NCBI GenBank assembly: GCA_910575795.1
Contig: CAJTGE010000040.1
Location: forward strand, 1-46,350
Length of the DNA stretch: 46,350 nucleotides
Direction: 5' to 3'
From: Clostridiaceae bacterium
GTDB lineage: Bacteria; Bacillota; Clostridia; Lachnospirales; Lachnospiraceae
Below the pieces are notes generated by a model. It saw only the letters and a program-made list of their open reading frames with translations, ran no database searches and was not told the DNA's origin. Position numbers and translations under genes: made by a program. This document shows, in pieces, positions 38,724 through 46,350 of the stretch (position 1 is the first letter of the stretch; each line of letters opens with the position of its first letter).

Positions 38724-40435
38724 TGTTCAATATTGGCAACTTGTTCGGAGGGCCGGACAAGGATCTGAAAAAAGCGATAGCCGCAAAAGAGGAAGCGGCC
38801 CGTATCTTAAAAACGAGCCCGGAGGCGCTGGACGCTTTCCTGGGGGCATATAAAAAAGGGGTGCTGAATGATGACAGGCTGCCAGAAAACCCCATGGACT
38901 TAAACGCCAAGCAGGCCGCGAAGCTGCATAAGTCCATGGCCAAAAAGGCGCAGCTTGCCGGCGGGCAGGACACGAAGGGTGCGAAAGGCGCGAAAAGCAC
39001 AAAAAACACAGGGAACGCGGAAAATGCGGGAAGCATGGGAAACGCATGGGAAAGCGAACTGGATGCCATGGCGGCCTCATGCGGCCTCGTTGTCCGGATC
39101 ATCAACGAGCTTGCCGCCCAGACCCCGGTGTACGTCTATGACGGGGAGCAGGCGTATGTCAAAGAACAGCCCATGCTCACCGACGGAGGCGATGTTACAA
39201 AGGCGGAGATCATGGCGCTGCCGGAGGAGATGCGGCCCCAGCTGACCGGGAACCTGATGAAGAAGGACTTAAACGAGGAGGCGTACCCAATCCTCCTGGA
39301 AATGTACCAGAAATCCAGGACAGCGAAGAAGGAAAAGGAGCGCAGGCAGGCGTACAACCTGTTCCGCCAGGGCCTGGACATCCAGGATCTGGATCCGGTG
39401 ATGTATGAACTTATCGGACAGAACAGGAACTCCATGGGCCACTGGCTCCCGCTGTTAGTGGAAGCCGCCAGGAAGCAGGATTTCTTTAAGATCCCGAAGA
39501 CAACGCTGATCCAGGTGCCCATGACGCTTTTACAGCTGACCAGGCTTGACTACATGTCCATGACGCCGGCGACCATGCATGTGGTGAACGGGTACTGTAA
39601 AAAGGTGTTCTCCCTGGACACTTCCAAGGATTACTTCATCCGCACGGGCACCCACTCCTCGAAATTCGATTTCCGGAACGCCCATGTGCATGGGGAGAAG
39701 GAAGTGGAGGAGCTTGGCGAATACCTCTTATACAACCATTATTCCGGGAACATGATGGCCGGGCCTTTATGCCGCCCGTGCATCTACGGCATGGCGACCA
39801 CCCGTGAGTGGTGCGTGAGGGAGTACATCGAGGATAAGGATGAGCCGAAGAACCCGGAGATCTACAAGGGCCTGCCCTTAAGGACGGAGATCCGTGCTTT
39901 TGTGGACATGGACGCCGACAAAGTCCTCGGGATCGCCCCGTACTGGGATCCGGAGACCATGAAAAAGCGCTTCGGCCACGAGCCGGATGCGGACAGCCCG
40001 CACCAGATCCATGACTATATCGTCTACAGCATGCATCAGGAAAGGCTCATGAGACGGTATGAAAAATGGAAAGACCGCATAAAAAAGGAGCTGGAAAAGA
40101 TGATTCCGGATATCCGCCTTACAGGCCAGTGGTCTATCGACATCATGTTAAACGGCACGGACCAGGAAGGGAAGGAAGAGTTCTGGATCATCGATATGGC
40201 CCTGGCCAGGGATTCCGCATTAAAGGAATATGTGCCGGAAGGGCTCCTTGATGAGGAAGGGCTGGACGGGCAGGAATGGATCCCGGATACCCTTGGCGGG
40301 AGCAGGCTGCTGGAGGCTGCGGCTGAGGCAGCGGCCGTGGAGGAAGCGGAACTGGAGAAACTGGCAGAAAAGACTGAGGCTGCCGGGGCGCCTGAGGCGC
40401 CCGAAACACTGGAGGCGGCCAGGCTTGAACGATAG
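38723..40435 (+). CDS. Large hypothetical protein, 570 aa, possible ATP-grasp fold
   Basis: ATG 38723 overlaps the previous stop; GAAGGAGGAAACAGG gives the ribosome site. Residues 1-120 hold an Ala/Lys/Gly-rich region. Residues about 370-520 read CVREYIEDKDE, LRTEIRAFVDMDADKVLGIA then PYWDP, and GQWSIDIMLNG followed by WIIDMALARDSAL. This order resembles ATP-grasp proteins of the CDC123/D123 type, in which the Asp and following acidic residues bind Mg-ATP. This reading is by eye and unproven. The C-terminal 70 residues are Ala/Glu-rich. It lies directly upstream of a SepF homologue. Confidence 0.6.
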   Translation: MFNIGNLFGGPDKDLKKAIAAKEEAARILKTSPEALDAFLGAYKKGVLNDDRLPENPMDLNAKQAAKLHKSMAKKAQLAGGQDTKGAKGAKSTKNTGNAENAGSMGNAWESELDAMAASCGLVVRIINELAAQTPVYVYDGEQAYVKEQPMLTDGGDVTKAEIMALPEEMRPQLTGNLMKKDLNEEAYPILLEMYQKSRTAKKEKERRQAYNLFRQGLDIQDLDPVMYELIGQNRNSMGHWLPLLVEAARKQDFFKIPKTTLIQVPMTLLQLTRLDYMSMTPATMHVVNGYCKKVFSLDTSKDYFIRTGTHSSKFDFRNAHVHGEKEVEELGEYLLYNHYSGNMMAGPLCRPCIYGMATTREWCVREYIEDKDEPKNPEIYKGLPLRTEIRAFVDMDADKVLGIAPYWDPETMKKRFGHEPDADSPHQIHDYIVYSMHQERLMRRYEKWKDRIKKELEKMIPDIRLTGQWSIDIMLNGTDQEGKEEFWIIDMALARDSALKEYVPEGLLDEEGLDGQEWIPDTLGGSRLLEAAAEAAAVEEAELEKLAEKTEAAGAPEAPETLEAARLER

Positions 40436-40468
40436 ACAGCAGGAGAACGGGAAAGGGGGTGAAGAGGC

Positions 40469-40978
40469 ATGTGGTTGACAGACTGGATGATCGATAAGAT
40501 GAGGCTGAACAAATATTTTGGGGACGATGATGACGGGCTGGATGACGATGACCCGGAATACGAGGGCGATGACAGCTACGAGGAGGACAGGAGGCAGAGC
40601 CGCCACACGGAGCGGAAACGGGCTATCCGGGTACGGGGCCAGACAAGGAAAGGCTCCCACCCCGCAGAACGGGAAATATCCATGCTCCAGCCAAAAGAGT
40701 TCGGGGAATGCCAGGACGCGGCAGGCGCCTTACTGGAAAGCAAGGTGGTGATCATAGACCTCAGTGCGGCAACGCAGGGGCCGGCACAGCGGATCATTGA
40801 TTTCGTCAGTGGGACGGTCTATGCCATCGACGGCGATTTCAAGAAAATCTCGGATAACATCTTCATCGCCGCACCGGCCGGAGTGGACCTGACCGGGGAA
40901 TTTAACGAGCTGGCCGCAAAGGCACAGAGCGGGCTATTCCAGGCTGGGACCGGATTATTCCGGATGAGGACAGCCTGA
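40469..40978 (+). CDS. sepF: SepF-like cell-division protein, 169 aa
   Basis: ATG 40469 follows AAAGGGGGTGAAGAGGC. Residues 1-75 are a strongly acidic then basic linker. Residues 76-140 match SepF (DUF552): MLQPKEFGECQDAAGALLES, VVIIDLSAATQGPAQRIIDF, VSGTVYAIDGDFKKI, IFIAAPAGVDL. SepF proteins tether FtsZ to the membrane in Firmicutes via an N-terminal amphipathic helix; MWLTDWMIDKMRLNKYF may serve so here. A SepF gene is normally chromosomal near ylmG, so a copy on a mobile region is unusual and could alter host division. Confidence 0.8.
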   Translation: MWLTDWMIDKMRLNKYFGDDDDGLDDDDPEYEGDDSYEEDRRQSRHTERKRAIRVRGQTRKGSHPAEREISMLQPKEFGECQDAAGALLESKVVIIDLSAATQGPAQRIIDFVSGTVYAIDGDFKKISDNIFIAAPAGVDLTGEFNELAAKAQSGLFQAGTGLFRMRTA

Positions 40979-41040
40979 TAAGCGAGGGCTTCCAAAACAG
41001 GGAGGCCAAAAGAATAAGACAAGAAGGAAGGAGTTTTGCC

Positions 41041-41778
41041 ATGTTTAAAAAAGTTTTATCTGTTTTTACGGCGGTTCTGATGGTGTCCGCCCTGTCATTC
41101 CCGTCCATGGCGGCCACAAAGCTGGACACGCCGGACGGCCTGTACTGGGACGGGGCCGACGAGACCCAGGCCGTCTGGGATGAGGTTGAGGAGGCGAAGC
41201 AGTACGAGGTATATCTGTACCGTGTCTCCGATTCCGGGTCAAAAACGAAGGTAGGGGAGACCAAGACCAAGAAAAACAAGTACGATTTCTCCCGGAAGAT
41301 GACGGAGGAGGGGGATTACTGCTTCAAGGTACGCGCCCTGGCCAAGGACAAACAGCATTCCGATTCCTCCTGGTCGGAAGACTCCGACAACACCTATGTC
41401 TCCGCCGAGTACGCCCAGTGGGTCAAGGACGGCAGGAAGAAACAGGATCTACAGACTTCTGGACCAGGAGCCGCAAAGGACAGCGGCCAGATTGAACAGG
41501 GCGGCACAGCGCCACAGTCCACTGGCTCCACAGCAGAGCACACAGGCTGGTGTCAGAATGAGACCGGCTGGTGGTACGCGACCAATGCCGCCGGGACAGC
41601 CTGGTATGCCAACTGCTGGCAGTGGCTGGACGGTAACCAGGACGGCGTAGCGGAATGCTACTGCTTCGGGCCGGAGGGGTATATGTACGTCAACACCACA
41701 ACGCCGGATGGCTATACCGTGAACGCCGACGGGGCATGGACGGTGGACGGCGTGGTGCAGACGAAGACGGCTGGCTGA
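41041..41778 (+). CDS. Secreted wall-binding-repeat protein, 245 aa
   Basis: ATG 41041 follows GAAGGAAGGAGTTTTGCC. A signal peptide (MFKKVLSVFTAVLMVSALSF to about residue 24) is clear. Residues 25-120 form a fibronectin-III-like part (LYWDGADETQAVWDEVEEAK, YEVYLYRV, YCFKVRALAKD). A Gln/Ser/Gly linker follows. Residues 165-235 carry choline/cell-wall-binding-type repeats (GWWYATNAAGTAWYANCWQW, GPEGYMYVNTTTPDGYTVNA). It is thus likely an exported surface protein. Similar wall-binding proteins are common in Lachnospiraceae. Confidence 0.85.
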   Translation: MFKKVLSVFTAVLMVSALSFPSMAATKLDTPDGLYWDGADETQAVWDEVEEAKQYEVYLYRVSDSGSKTKVGETKTKKNKYDFSRKMTEEGDYCFKVRALAKDKQHSDSSWSEDSDNTYVSAEYAQWVKDGRKKQDLQTSGPGAAKDSGQIEQGGTAPQSTGSTAEHTGWCQNETGWWYATNAAGTAWYANCWQWLDGNQDGVAECYCFGPEGYMYVNTTTPDGYTVNADGAWTVDGVVQTKTAG

Positions 41779-41869
41779 TCAAGGCAGGGATGCCGGAATA
41801 AGGATAAGGATAAGAGAAAGGATGAGGGAGGTCGCTGTAGGAGGCGATCTCCCTTAAAGGTTGAAAAAA

Positions 41870-42310
41870 ATGGGGATTTTGGTTGGTATATTTGTTGTGT
41901 TCGCTTTTCTGCTCCTTGGGCTCATGATCGCTGTAGACATCCAGGCATCCAAGGAGTACAAGAATGCCGAGCGTATCATGGGTACGGTGATCGGGCAGAA
42001 GGAGGACGCAAGGGTGTCCGCCTACGGGAGCGGGCCTTTCGGGGCACATAAAAGGCGCTACTGCCAGTACGAAGTCGAGTTTTGGGCAGATGGGCAGGAC
42101 TGGAAAGATGTCGTCCAGACGAAAGAGAAGGGTCTGCAGCCCGGGGAGCCGATTGAGGTGAGGTATGTAAGGGACAGAAAGACCGGCAGGGTCATAGTAG
42201 TATCCAGGGTGTTCGCAGACCGGCTGCGGGAGCTGATCATCGGAGGGACGCTTGGCGTCGTATGGGCGGCCGTGATCATTGTCCTGAAGCAGAAGGGGAT
42301 GGTGGACTGA
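41870..42310 (+). CDS. DUF3592-like membrane protein, 146 aa
   Basis: ATG 41870 lies ten bases after AAAGG; a TTG nine bases earlier is too close to that site. One membrane helix lies at residues 2-24 and a second near residues 121-140. Between them, the segment RIMGTVIGQKEDARVSAYGS, YCQYEVEFWADGQDW and KGLQPGEPIEVRYVRDRKTG fits the extracellular beta domain of DUF3592 proteins. Function unknown. A hairpin (GGGAGGTCGC, GCGATCTCCC) lies before it at 41826. Confidence 0.75.
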   Translation: MGILVGIFVVFAFLLLGLMIAVDIQASKEYKNAERIMGTVIGQKEDARVSAYGSGPFGAHKRRYCQYEVEFWADGQDWKDVVQTKEKGLQPGEPIEVRYVRDRKTGRVIVVSRVFADRLRELIIGGTLGVVWAAVIIVLKQKGMVD

Positions 42311-42343
42311 TCCATCAGGAACGCAAAAAACGGAGGTATTGCT

Positions 42344-42685
42344 ATGTTTTTCCACAGCAAGGAAAAGGAGCCAATTTCATGCCCAGTATCAGTGGTCTTT
42401 GACATTATCAGCTGCGATCTGGAATTGGGGATCTGCAGTGATGTGGCTTTTATCTTCTGCGGCAGGAAGCATCAGGCGGGGGCCTGGGGCGATGACGGGG
42501 AAACGAAGAAAAACGTGAGATACTACCTGGACAGCAGGGATTTTTCCACCATGGAAGAATTGAAACAGACAGAGATTTCCAAAGGGATCTCATTTGCTTC
42601 CATCACGGAATGGGTCAGAGTCACGGAATGCGATGGCTGCTATCCATTGGGAGAGTCTTTACTGAAAAGCCAGACAAAAGGGTGA
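42344..42685 (+). CDS. Hypothetical protein, 113 aa
   Basis: ATG 42344 follows AAAAACGGAGGTATTGCT. A soluble protein with five Cys scattered along its length and no recognised domain (SCPVSVVFDIISCDLELGIC, then YYLDSRDFSTMEELKQTEIS). It lies 33 bp after the membrane protein and 33 bp before a terminator, so it ends that operon. Function unknown. Confidence 0.65.
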   Translation: MFFHSKEKEPISCPVSVVFDIISCDLELGICSDVAFIFCGRKHQAGAWGDDGETKKNVRYYLDSRDFSTMEELKQTEISKGISFASITEWVRVTECDGCYPLGESLLKSQTKG

Positions 42686-42717
42686 GATATGGTTTCTGAT
42701 TTTCGGGTGCAAAAAAA

Positions 42718-42760
42718 ACAGAGGAACTGCAACAAAAAAGCAGGGTCTCTGTTTTTTTTG
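42718..42760 (+). terminator. Rho-independent terminator
   Basis: ACAGAGGAACTGC and GCAGGGTCTCTGT pair around a A-rich loop and are followed by TTTTTTT. Confidence 0.9.
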
Positions 42761-42771
42761 TTGGAAAATGC

Positions 42772-42820
42772 TTATCCGCAGAAAACAAAAAGGAAAAATA
42801 TAAGCCATACTTCCCATGAA
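42772..42820 (+). promoter_or_regulatory. TTATCCGC/CATACT element, copy 10
   Basis: TATCCGC at 42773 and CATACT at 42806, 33 bp apart. It is followed by the first part of the leader-like motif (42846-42890) and by the gene at 42900. Confidence 0.75.
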
Positions 42821-42899
42821 CAGATGAAACAGCCACAGAGATTCTGTAAGAAAAGTTTCGAAATACAGGAACCAGGGACAGAAAGGAGATAGAAAAGCT

Positions 42900-44072
42900 A
42901 TGAGAATACAAAACATCAGGGAAAAAGTGAGGACAAGCCAGGAATATAGTTTTCTCAGGACAGACGAACATCTTGGGGAAAACATCTGCCTGCTTACGAT
43001 GGGCGGTTCCCACGCCTATGGGATGGATACGGACACGAGCGACATCGATATCCGGGGCTGCCTGCTTAACGGGAGGGAAGAGATCCTGACTGGGAATTAC
43101 TACGAGCAATTTACCAATGACGAGACGGACACGGTGATCTACTCACTGAACAAGTTCCTCCACCTGCTGTCCAACTGCAACCCGAACGCGATCGAGATGC
43201 TTGGGTGCCTGCCGGAGCATTACCTGTATCTTTCTGATGTAGGAAAGGAACTTCTGGAAAACAGGCACATGTTCCTTTCAAAGAGATGCGTCAACGCATT
43301 CGGAGGGTACGCAAACGAACAGCTCAGGAGGTTGCAGAACGCGATGGCAAGGGACAGCTATCCGAAAGCGGAGCGGGAAAAACATATCCTGAACACAATC
43401 CGGAACATGAGGCACCATCTTGCGGAGGTTTATCCGTCGTATGATGAAGGTTCCATGAAGCTGTACATTGCGGAATCCGCAAAAGAAGGTCTGGACACGG
43501 AGATCTTCGTTGATCTGGCACTGAAAGGCTTCCCGTTAAGGGACTACCGGGGTATCATGTCGGAGATGAACACGGTAATCAACGAGTATTCGAAGCTCAA
43601 CAAGCGGAACACCAAAAAAGATAAGAAACATTTGATGAAGCACATGGCGCATCTGCTCCGTCTGTATATGATGGCCATTGATATCATGAAAAAACATGAG
43701 ATCATCACCTACCGCACAGACGAACACAAACTCCTCATGGATGTAAGAAACGGGGCATTCCTTGAGGCTGCGGATGATGAGATGGTAAACATGGTTTCCC
43801 GGGAGGCGGAGCAGATGAGGGAAGCGTTTGAAAAGCAGGATTTTGCGGATGACTTTGAGTATAAGATGGGCAAAGAAGCCCTGGAGGGGGATATCGAGAA
43901 GATGATGACGAAGACCTACAGGGTCACGGATGAGTTCTGGAATATTTTTAACGGATATGAGAGTCGGTTTGAGAATGCAAAAAAGCATACGACGCTGCCG
44001 GACCAGCCGGACTACGACAAGATCAATAACCTTAAGGCCAAGGTCAACTACCGCATTGTCACCGGGCAGTAA
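42900..44072 (+). CDS. Pol-beta superfamily nucleotidyltransferase, 390 aa
   Basis: ATG 42900 follows GAAAGGAGATAGAAAAGCT. GGSHAYGMDTDTSDIDIRG (residues 35-53) is the GSxxxG and DxD motif of the YcgL/RlaP group, which transfers nucleotides to RNA or small molecules; a third acidic residue is expected in the segment near TVIYSLNKFLHLLSNCNPNA. The C-terminal 200 residues are helical with many Lys, suited to RNA binding. RlaP-type proteins often occur with RNA-repair systems in phages and plasmids; no ligase is seen adjacent, though the possible ATP-grasp gene at 38723 is near. It probably is co-transcribed with the helicase. Confidence 0.85.
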   Translation: MRIQNIREKVRTSQEYSFLRTDEHLGENICLLTMGGSHAYGMDTDTSDIDIRGCLLNGREEILTGNYYEQFTNDETDTVIYSLNKFLHLLSNCNPNAIEMLGCLPEHYLYLSDVGKELLENRHMFLSKRCVNAFGGYANEQLRRLQNAMARDSYPKAEREKHILNTIRNMRHHLAEVYPSYDEGSMKLYIAESAKEGLDTEIFVDLALKGFPLRDYRGIMSEMNTVINEYSKLNKRNTKKDKKHLMKHMAHLLRLYMMAIDIMKKHEIITYRTDEHKLLMDVRNGAFLEAADDEMVNMVSREAEQMREAFEKQDFADDFEYKMGKEALEGDIEKMMTKTYRVTDEFWNIFNGYESRFENAKKHTTLPDQPDYDKINNLKAKVNYRIVTGQ

Positions 44073-44208
44073 GAAAAAAGGAACATATTGCAAGGAAAAC
44101 AGAGGACAGAAAGGAGGAAACGGAGGACGACAGGGATAAGGATGCAGGCAGAATTTCCCTTATCAGGGATCAGGAGAGCAGCCTTAACCTATCCTCCGCA
44201 GAAAAGAT

Positions 44209-46197
44209 ATGGGTATCAACTTAAGGGATTACCAGAAAGAATGCGTTGATCTGATCAATACAAAGGGCCGGGAGGGGCGCCACCTGGTAGCGATGGCGAC
44301 GGGCCTTGGAAAGACAGCCATCTTTACCAGCATCGACCGGGCGGGAAGGACGCTGATCCTTTCCCACCGGGATGAACTGGTCCATCAGCCGGAGCGCTAC
44401 TACACAGACTGCAGCTTCGGCGTGGAGAAGGCAGAAGAGCATGCGGACGGGGAGGATGTGGTATCCGCCAGCGTACAGTCCCTTTCCAGGGATTCCAGGC
44501 TTTCACGGTATGCGCCGGATGCTTTCCGCACCATCATCATCGATGAGGCCCACCATGCGGCGGCGCCGACCTACAAGAAGATCCTGAAGCATTTCTCCGG
44601 CGCGAAGCAGGTGCTGGGCGTCACAGCCACACCGAAGCGCGGGGACGATGTGAGGCTTACGGACGTGTTCGATGACATCCTGTTTTCCAGGGACCTTCGC
44701 TGGGGCATCCGGAACAGCTGGCTTGCCAGTATCCGGGGTGAGCGCGTCGTGGCGCCGTTCAAGCTGGCCGGCATCGGGAAGACCGCAGGGGATTTCAACC
44801 CCGGTGAGCTGGAGGAAGCCGTCTGTGAGGAGGCGCTTATTGTGGCTGCGAAGGCTTATGCCGAGCGCTGCCACAGGCATGGGAGGCACACGCTCATTTA
44901 CTGCCTGAGCATCCGGGACTGCGAGACCTTATGCGGGATCATCCGGGGGCTGCTGCCGGAGGAAGAACGGAAAACTGTGCGGGTATTAACCGGGAAGACG
45001 CCGGATGAGGAGAGGAAGGCGATCCTTGCAGGCTTCCAGTCTGGCAGCATCCGCTGTATCGTGAACTGCATGGTGCTCACGGAAGGGACGGACCTGCCTG
45101 TGTGTGACACGGTGCTCAATATGCGGCCAACCTGCAACGCGGCCTTATACCAGCAGATGGTCGGCAGGGGGACAAGGCTCTGCGAAGGGAAGGATTACTG
45201 CCTTGTCATCGACATCGTGCCCGACGACGAGCGGAAGATCCGCAACCTCTGCACCGCCCCGACTTTGTTTGGCATTGAGCCATCCATGCTCCCCCAAAAG
45301 GTCACGGAGCGGTTTAAGGAGGATGAAGACCTTCTTGAGCTGTGCGATGAGATCGCTGGGACGATCACGTTCGGCACGGACATGGCAAAGCAGCTGGAGC
45401 TGAGCGTCGTCCTTGAGGAAGCCCTGCTCCAGGGGCAGGAGGAGATCATCACCGGCGGGGAAGGGGAGGAACACTCCTACAAAGGTGCGGCGGAGCGCAT
45501 GCAGGCGGCAATGGATCAGCGGCTTGGTGAGTCCGGGCTGGATTTTGGCGGGATGTACGTGACAGCCATGCCGGATGAGAAGCACCGGTTCGTGATCCGG
45601 CCCAGCTGGGAGGAAGCCATCTACATCTCCGTGCCGGACGTCCTGGGAAATGTCACCGTGGATTTCGAGGTTTACATGAACGTGCAGACCGCACGGTCTT
45701 CCGAACGGTACGGGAAGCGCCACTACATCGCCGACATGCCTTTTGCGGATGCGGTGCAGCTTGCGAGGGAGTACTGCATGCTCTCGCCGGAGTACGGGTG
45801 GTATTCCTGGAACCGCAGCCGGAGGGAGGAATGGAAGGCGTTCCCGGCCACCCCGGGCCAGAGGAACAAGCTGGAGAAGTGCTTCAGGGAATTCGGCTTC
45901 GAGGAGAAAGGCCTGAACGACTTAAACAAGCTGGAGGCAAGCATGCTGATCGACCAGAAGCTGGACATGGGCCAGAAAGCGGCATTCATAAAGGCTTTCA
46001 AGTTCGGGGAGCGCCAGAGGCAGTCAACAAAGGACAAGAAGATCATGGCGTTCCGGGACGAGAAGGAAAGGGAGCAGGAAGGCATTGAGAAAGGACGGGC
46101 TGATTTCCCCATGTTCAAAAAGACTGTGGAGGAACAGTACGGGAAGGTCATGGGACAGCGCGAGGAAGCAGAGCGCAGGGTCAATTACCCCACCTGA
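44209..46197 (+). CDS. SF2 DEAD/DEAH helicase, 662 aa
   Basis: A superfamily 2 helicase: Walker A ATGLGKTA (30-37), motif Ia TLILSHRDELV, DEAH box IIIDEAHH (about 109-116), motif III VTATP, and motif VI QQMVGRGTRL, with motif V TEGTDLP. The C-terminal 250 residues are not a known nuclease domain and contain an Arg/Lys-rich end. It resembles helicases of plasmids and defence-like islands that unwind DNA. ATG 44209 has only a weak purine run. An inverted pair (GGGATAAGG, CCCTTATC) lies before it at about 44137-44166. A terminator follows the gene. Confidence 0.88.
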   Translation: MGINLRDYQKECVDLINTKGREGRHLVAMATGLGKTAIFTSIDRAGRTLILSHRDELVHQPERYYTDCSFGVEKAEEHADGEDVVSASVQSLSRDSRLSRYAPDAFRTIIIDEAHHAAAPTYKKILKHFSGAKQVLGVTATPKRGDDVRLTDVFDDILFSRDLRWGIRNSWLASIRGERVVAPFKLAGIGKTAGDFNPGELEEAVCEEALIVAAKAYAERCHRHGRHTLIYCLSIRDCETLCGIIRGLLPEEERKTVRVLTGKTPDEERKAILAGFQSGSIRCIVNCMVLTEGTDLPVCDTVLNMRPTCNAALYQQMVGRGTRLCEGKDYCLVIDIVPDDERKIRNLCTAPTLFGIEPSMLPQKVTERFKEDEDLLELCDEIAGTITFGTDMAKQLELSVVLEEALLQGQEEIITGGEGEEHSYKGAAERMQAAMDQRLGESGLDFGGMYVTAMPDEKHRFVIRPSWEEAIYISVPDVLGNVTVDFEVYMNVQTARSSERYGKRHYIADMPFADAVQLAREYCMLSPEYGWYSWNRSRREEWKAFPATPGQRNKLEKCFREFGFEEKGLNDLNKLEASMLIDQKLDMGQKAAFIKAFKFGERQRQSTKDKKIMAFRDEKEREQEGIEKGRADFPMFKKTVEEQYGKVMGQREEAERRVNYPT

Positions 46198-46213
46198 TCC
46201 AGTGGGTCAGATG

Positions 46214-46267
46214 GGGCTTGCAAAAAAAAAAGAGAAAGATGAAGTTTTTTTTTCTTTTTGCAAGCCC
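46214..46267 (+). terminator. Terminator with long perfect stem
   Basis: GGGCTTGCAAAAA and TTTTTGCAAGCCC form the arms around A-rich and T-rich inner strands. It follows the helicase gene by 16 bp. The last 80 bp of the window (46268-46350) show no gene. Confidence 0.7.
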
Positions 46268-46350
46268 GGTTGATTACCCTTAGCTTCGGCTACGTTACCA
46301 GTTAATAATATAGGCACCAGGGGATACTCCACACGTCCCCCGCACTGCGG

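Noticed and set aside
46268..46350. Last 80 bp as an IS end or tRNA
   Set aside because: No cloverleaf, no inverted repeat pairing with other parts of the window and no gene; too little sequence to judge.

Overview
The window looks like accessory DNA from a Gram-positive anaerobe of the Clostridia, most likely Lachnospiraceae. This is inferred from strong GGAGG-type ribosome sites, Rho-independent terminators, DUF4317, LPD11, SepF and Rpn-type proteins, and an IS1182 transposase. No rRNA, tRNA, tail, capsid or complete conjugation genes are visible. Many small orphan genes, three DNA methyltransferase-type genes, an SSB, a primase-type zinc protein, a helicase and a dense load of transposons point to a large plasmid, an integrative element or a plasmid-like phage. 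It is probably not core chromosome.

Layout. 0.1-7.3 kb: small orphan genes, with a duplicated and decaying three-gene module (zinc ribbon, MKAIN protein, YGSGL protein); one copy is split by an IS1182 element. 7.5-9.2 kb: a PAPS-reductase-fold protein with an internal duplication and a small gene. 9.3-11.5 kb: an IS605-like pair, with a nonsense-mutated tnpA and an intact tnpB followed by a likely guide RNA. 11.7-14.8 kb: a HEPN protein, then leftward genes (small Cys protein, CHC2-type zinc protein, Rpn-family nuclease). 14.8-20.0 kb: mostly non-coding. It holds an array of 13 units with a 58-bp period and one transglutaminase-like gene. 20.0-22.7 kb: DUF4317 and a PIN-PhoH ATPase. 23.2-28.0 kb: a group II intron whose maturase is split by a serine-recombinase element. 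28.4-34.9 kb: a cytosine methyltransferase, OB-fold proteins, two paralogous orphans, Dam and a shortened N6-methylase. 35.1-37.8 kb: an IscB gene with its upstream RNA, apparently inserted in another gene. 38-46.2 kb: a possible ATP-grasp protein, SepF, a secreted wall-binding protein, a membrane protein, a Pol-beta-type nucleotidyltransferase and an SF2 helicase.

Common control. Ten transcription units are preceded by the same element: TTATCCGC, then CATACT starting 33 bp after the TATCCGC (32 in one copy). If CATACT is the -10 box, the TTATCCGC box is centred near -42, the classic place for an activator. The same octamer, as GCGGATAA, recurs in the 58-bp array and beside terminators. I infer that one element-encoded DNA-binding protein may link the array (origin or centromere candidate) with gene expression over the whole window. 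That protein is not identified here.

The second striking point is the recombinase element. Its DUF5372 reading frame has no start codon where it sits, but the opposite end of the element carries a strong ribosome site and ATG at the junction. Joining the ends in a circle gives an in-frame gene. All functions are read from sequence motifs by eye; no database search was possible.
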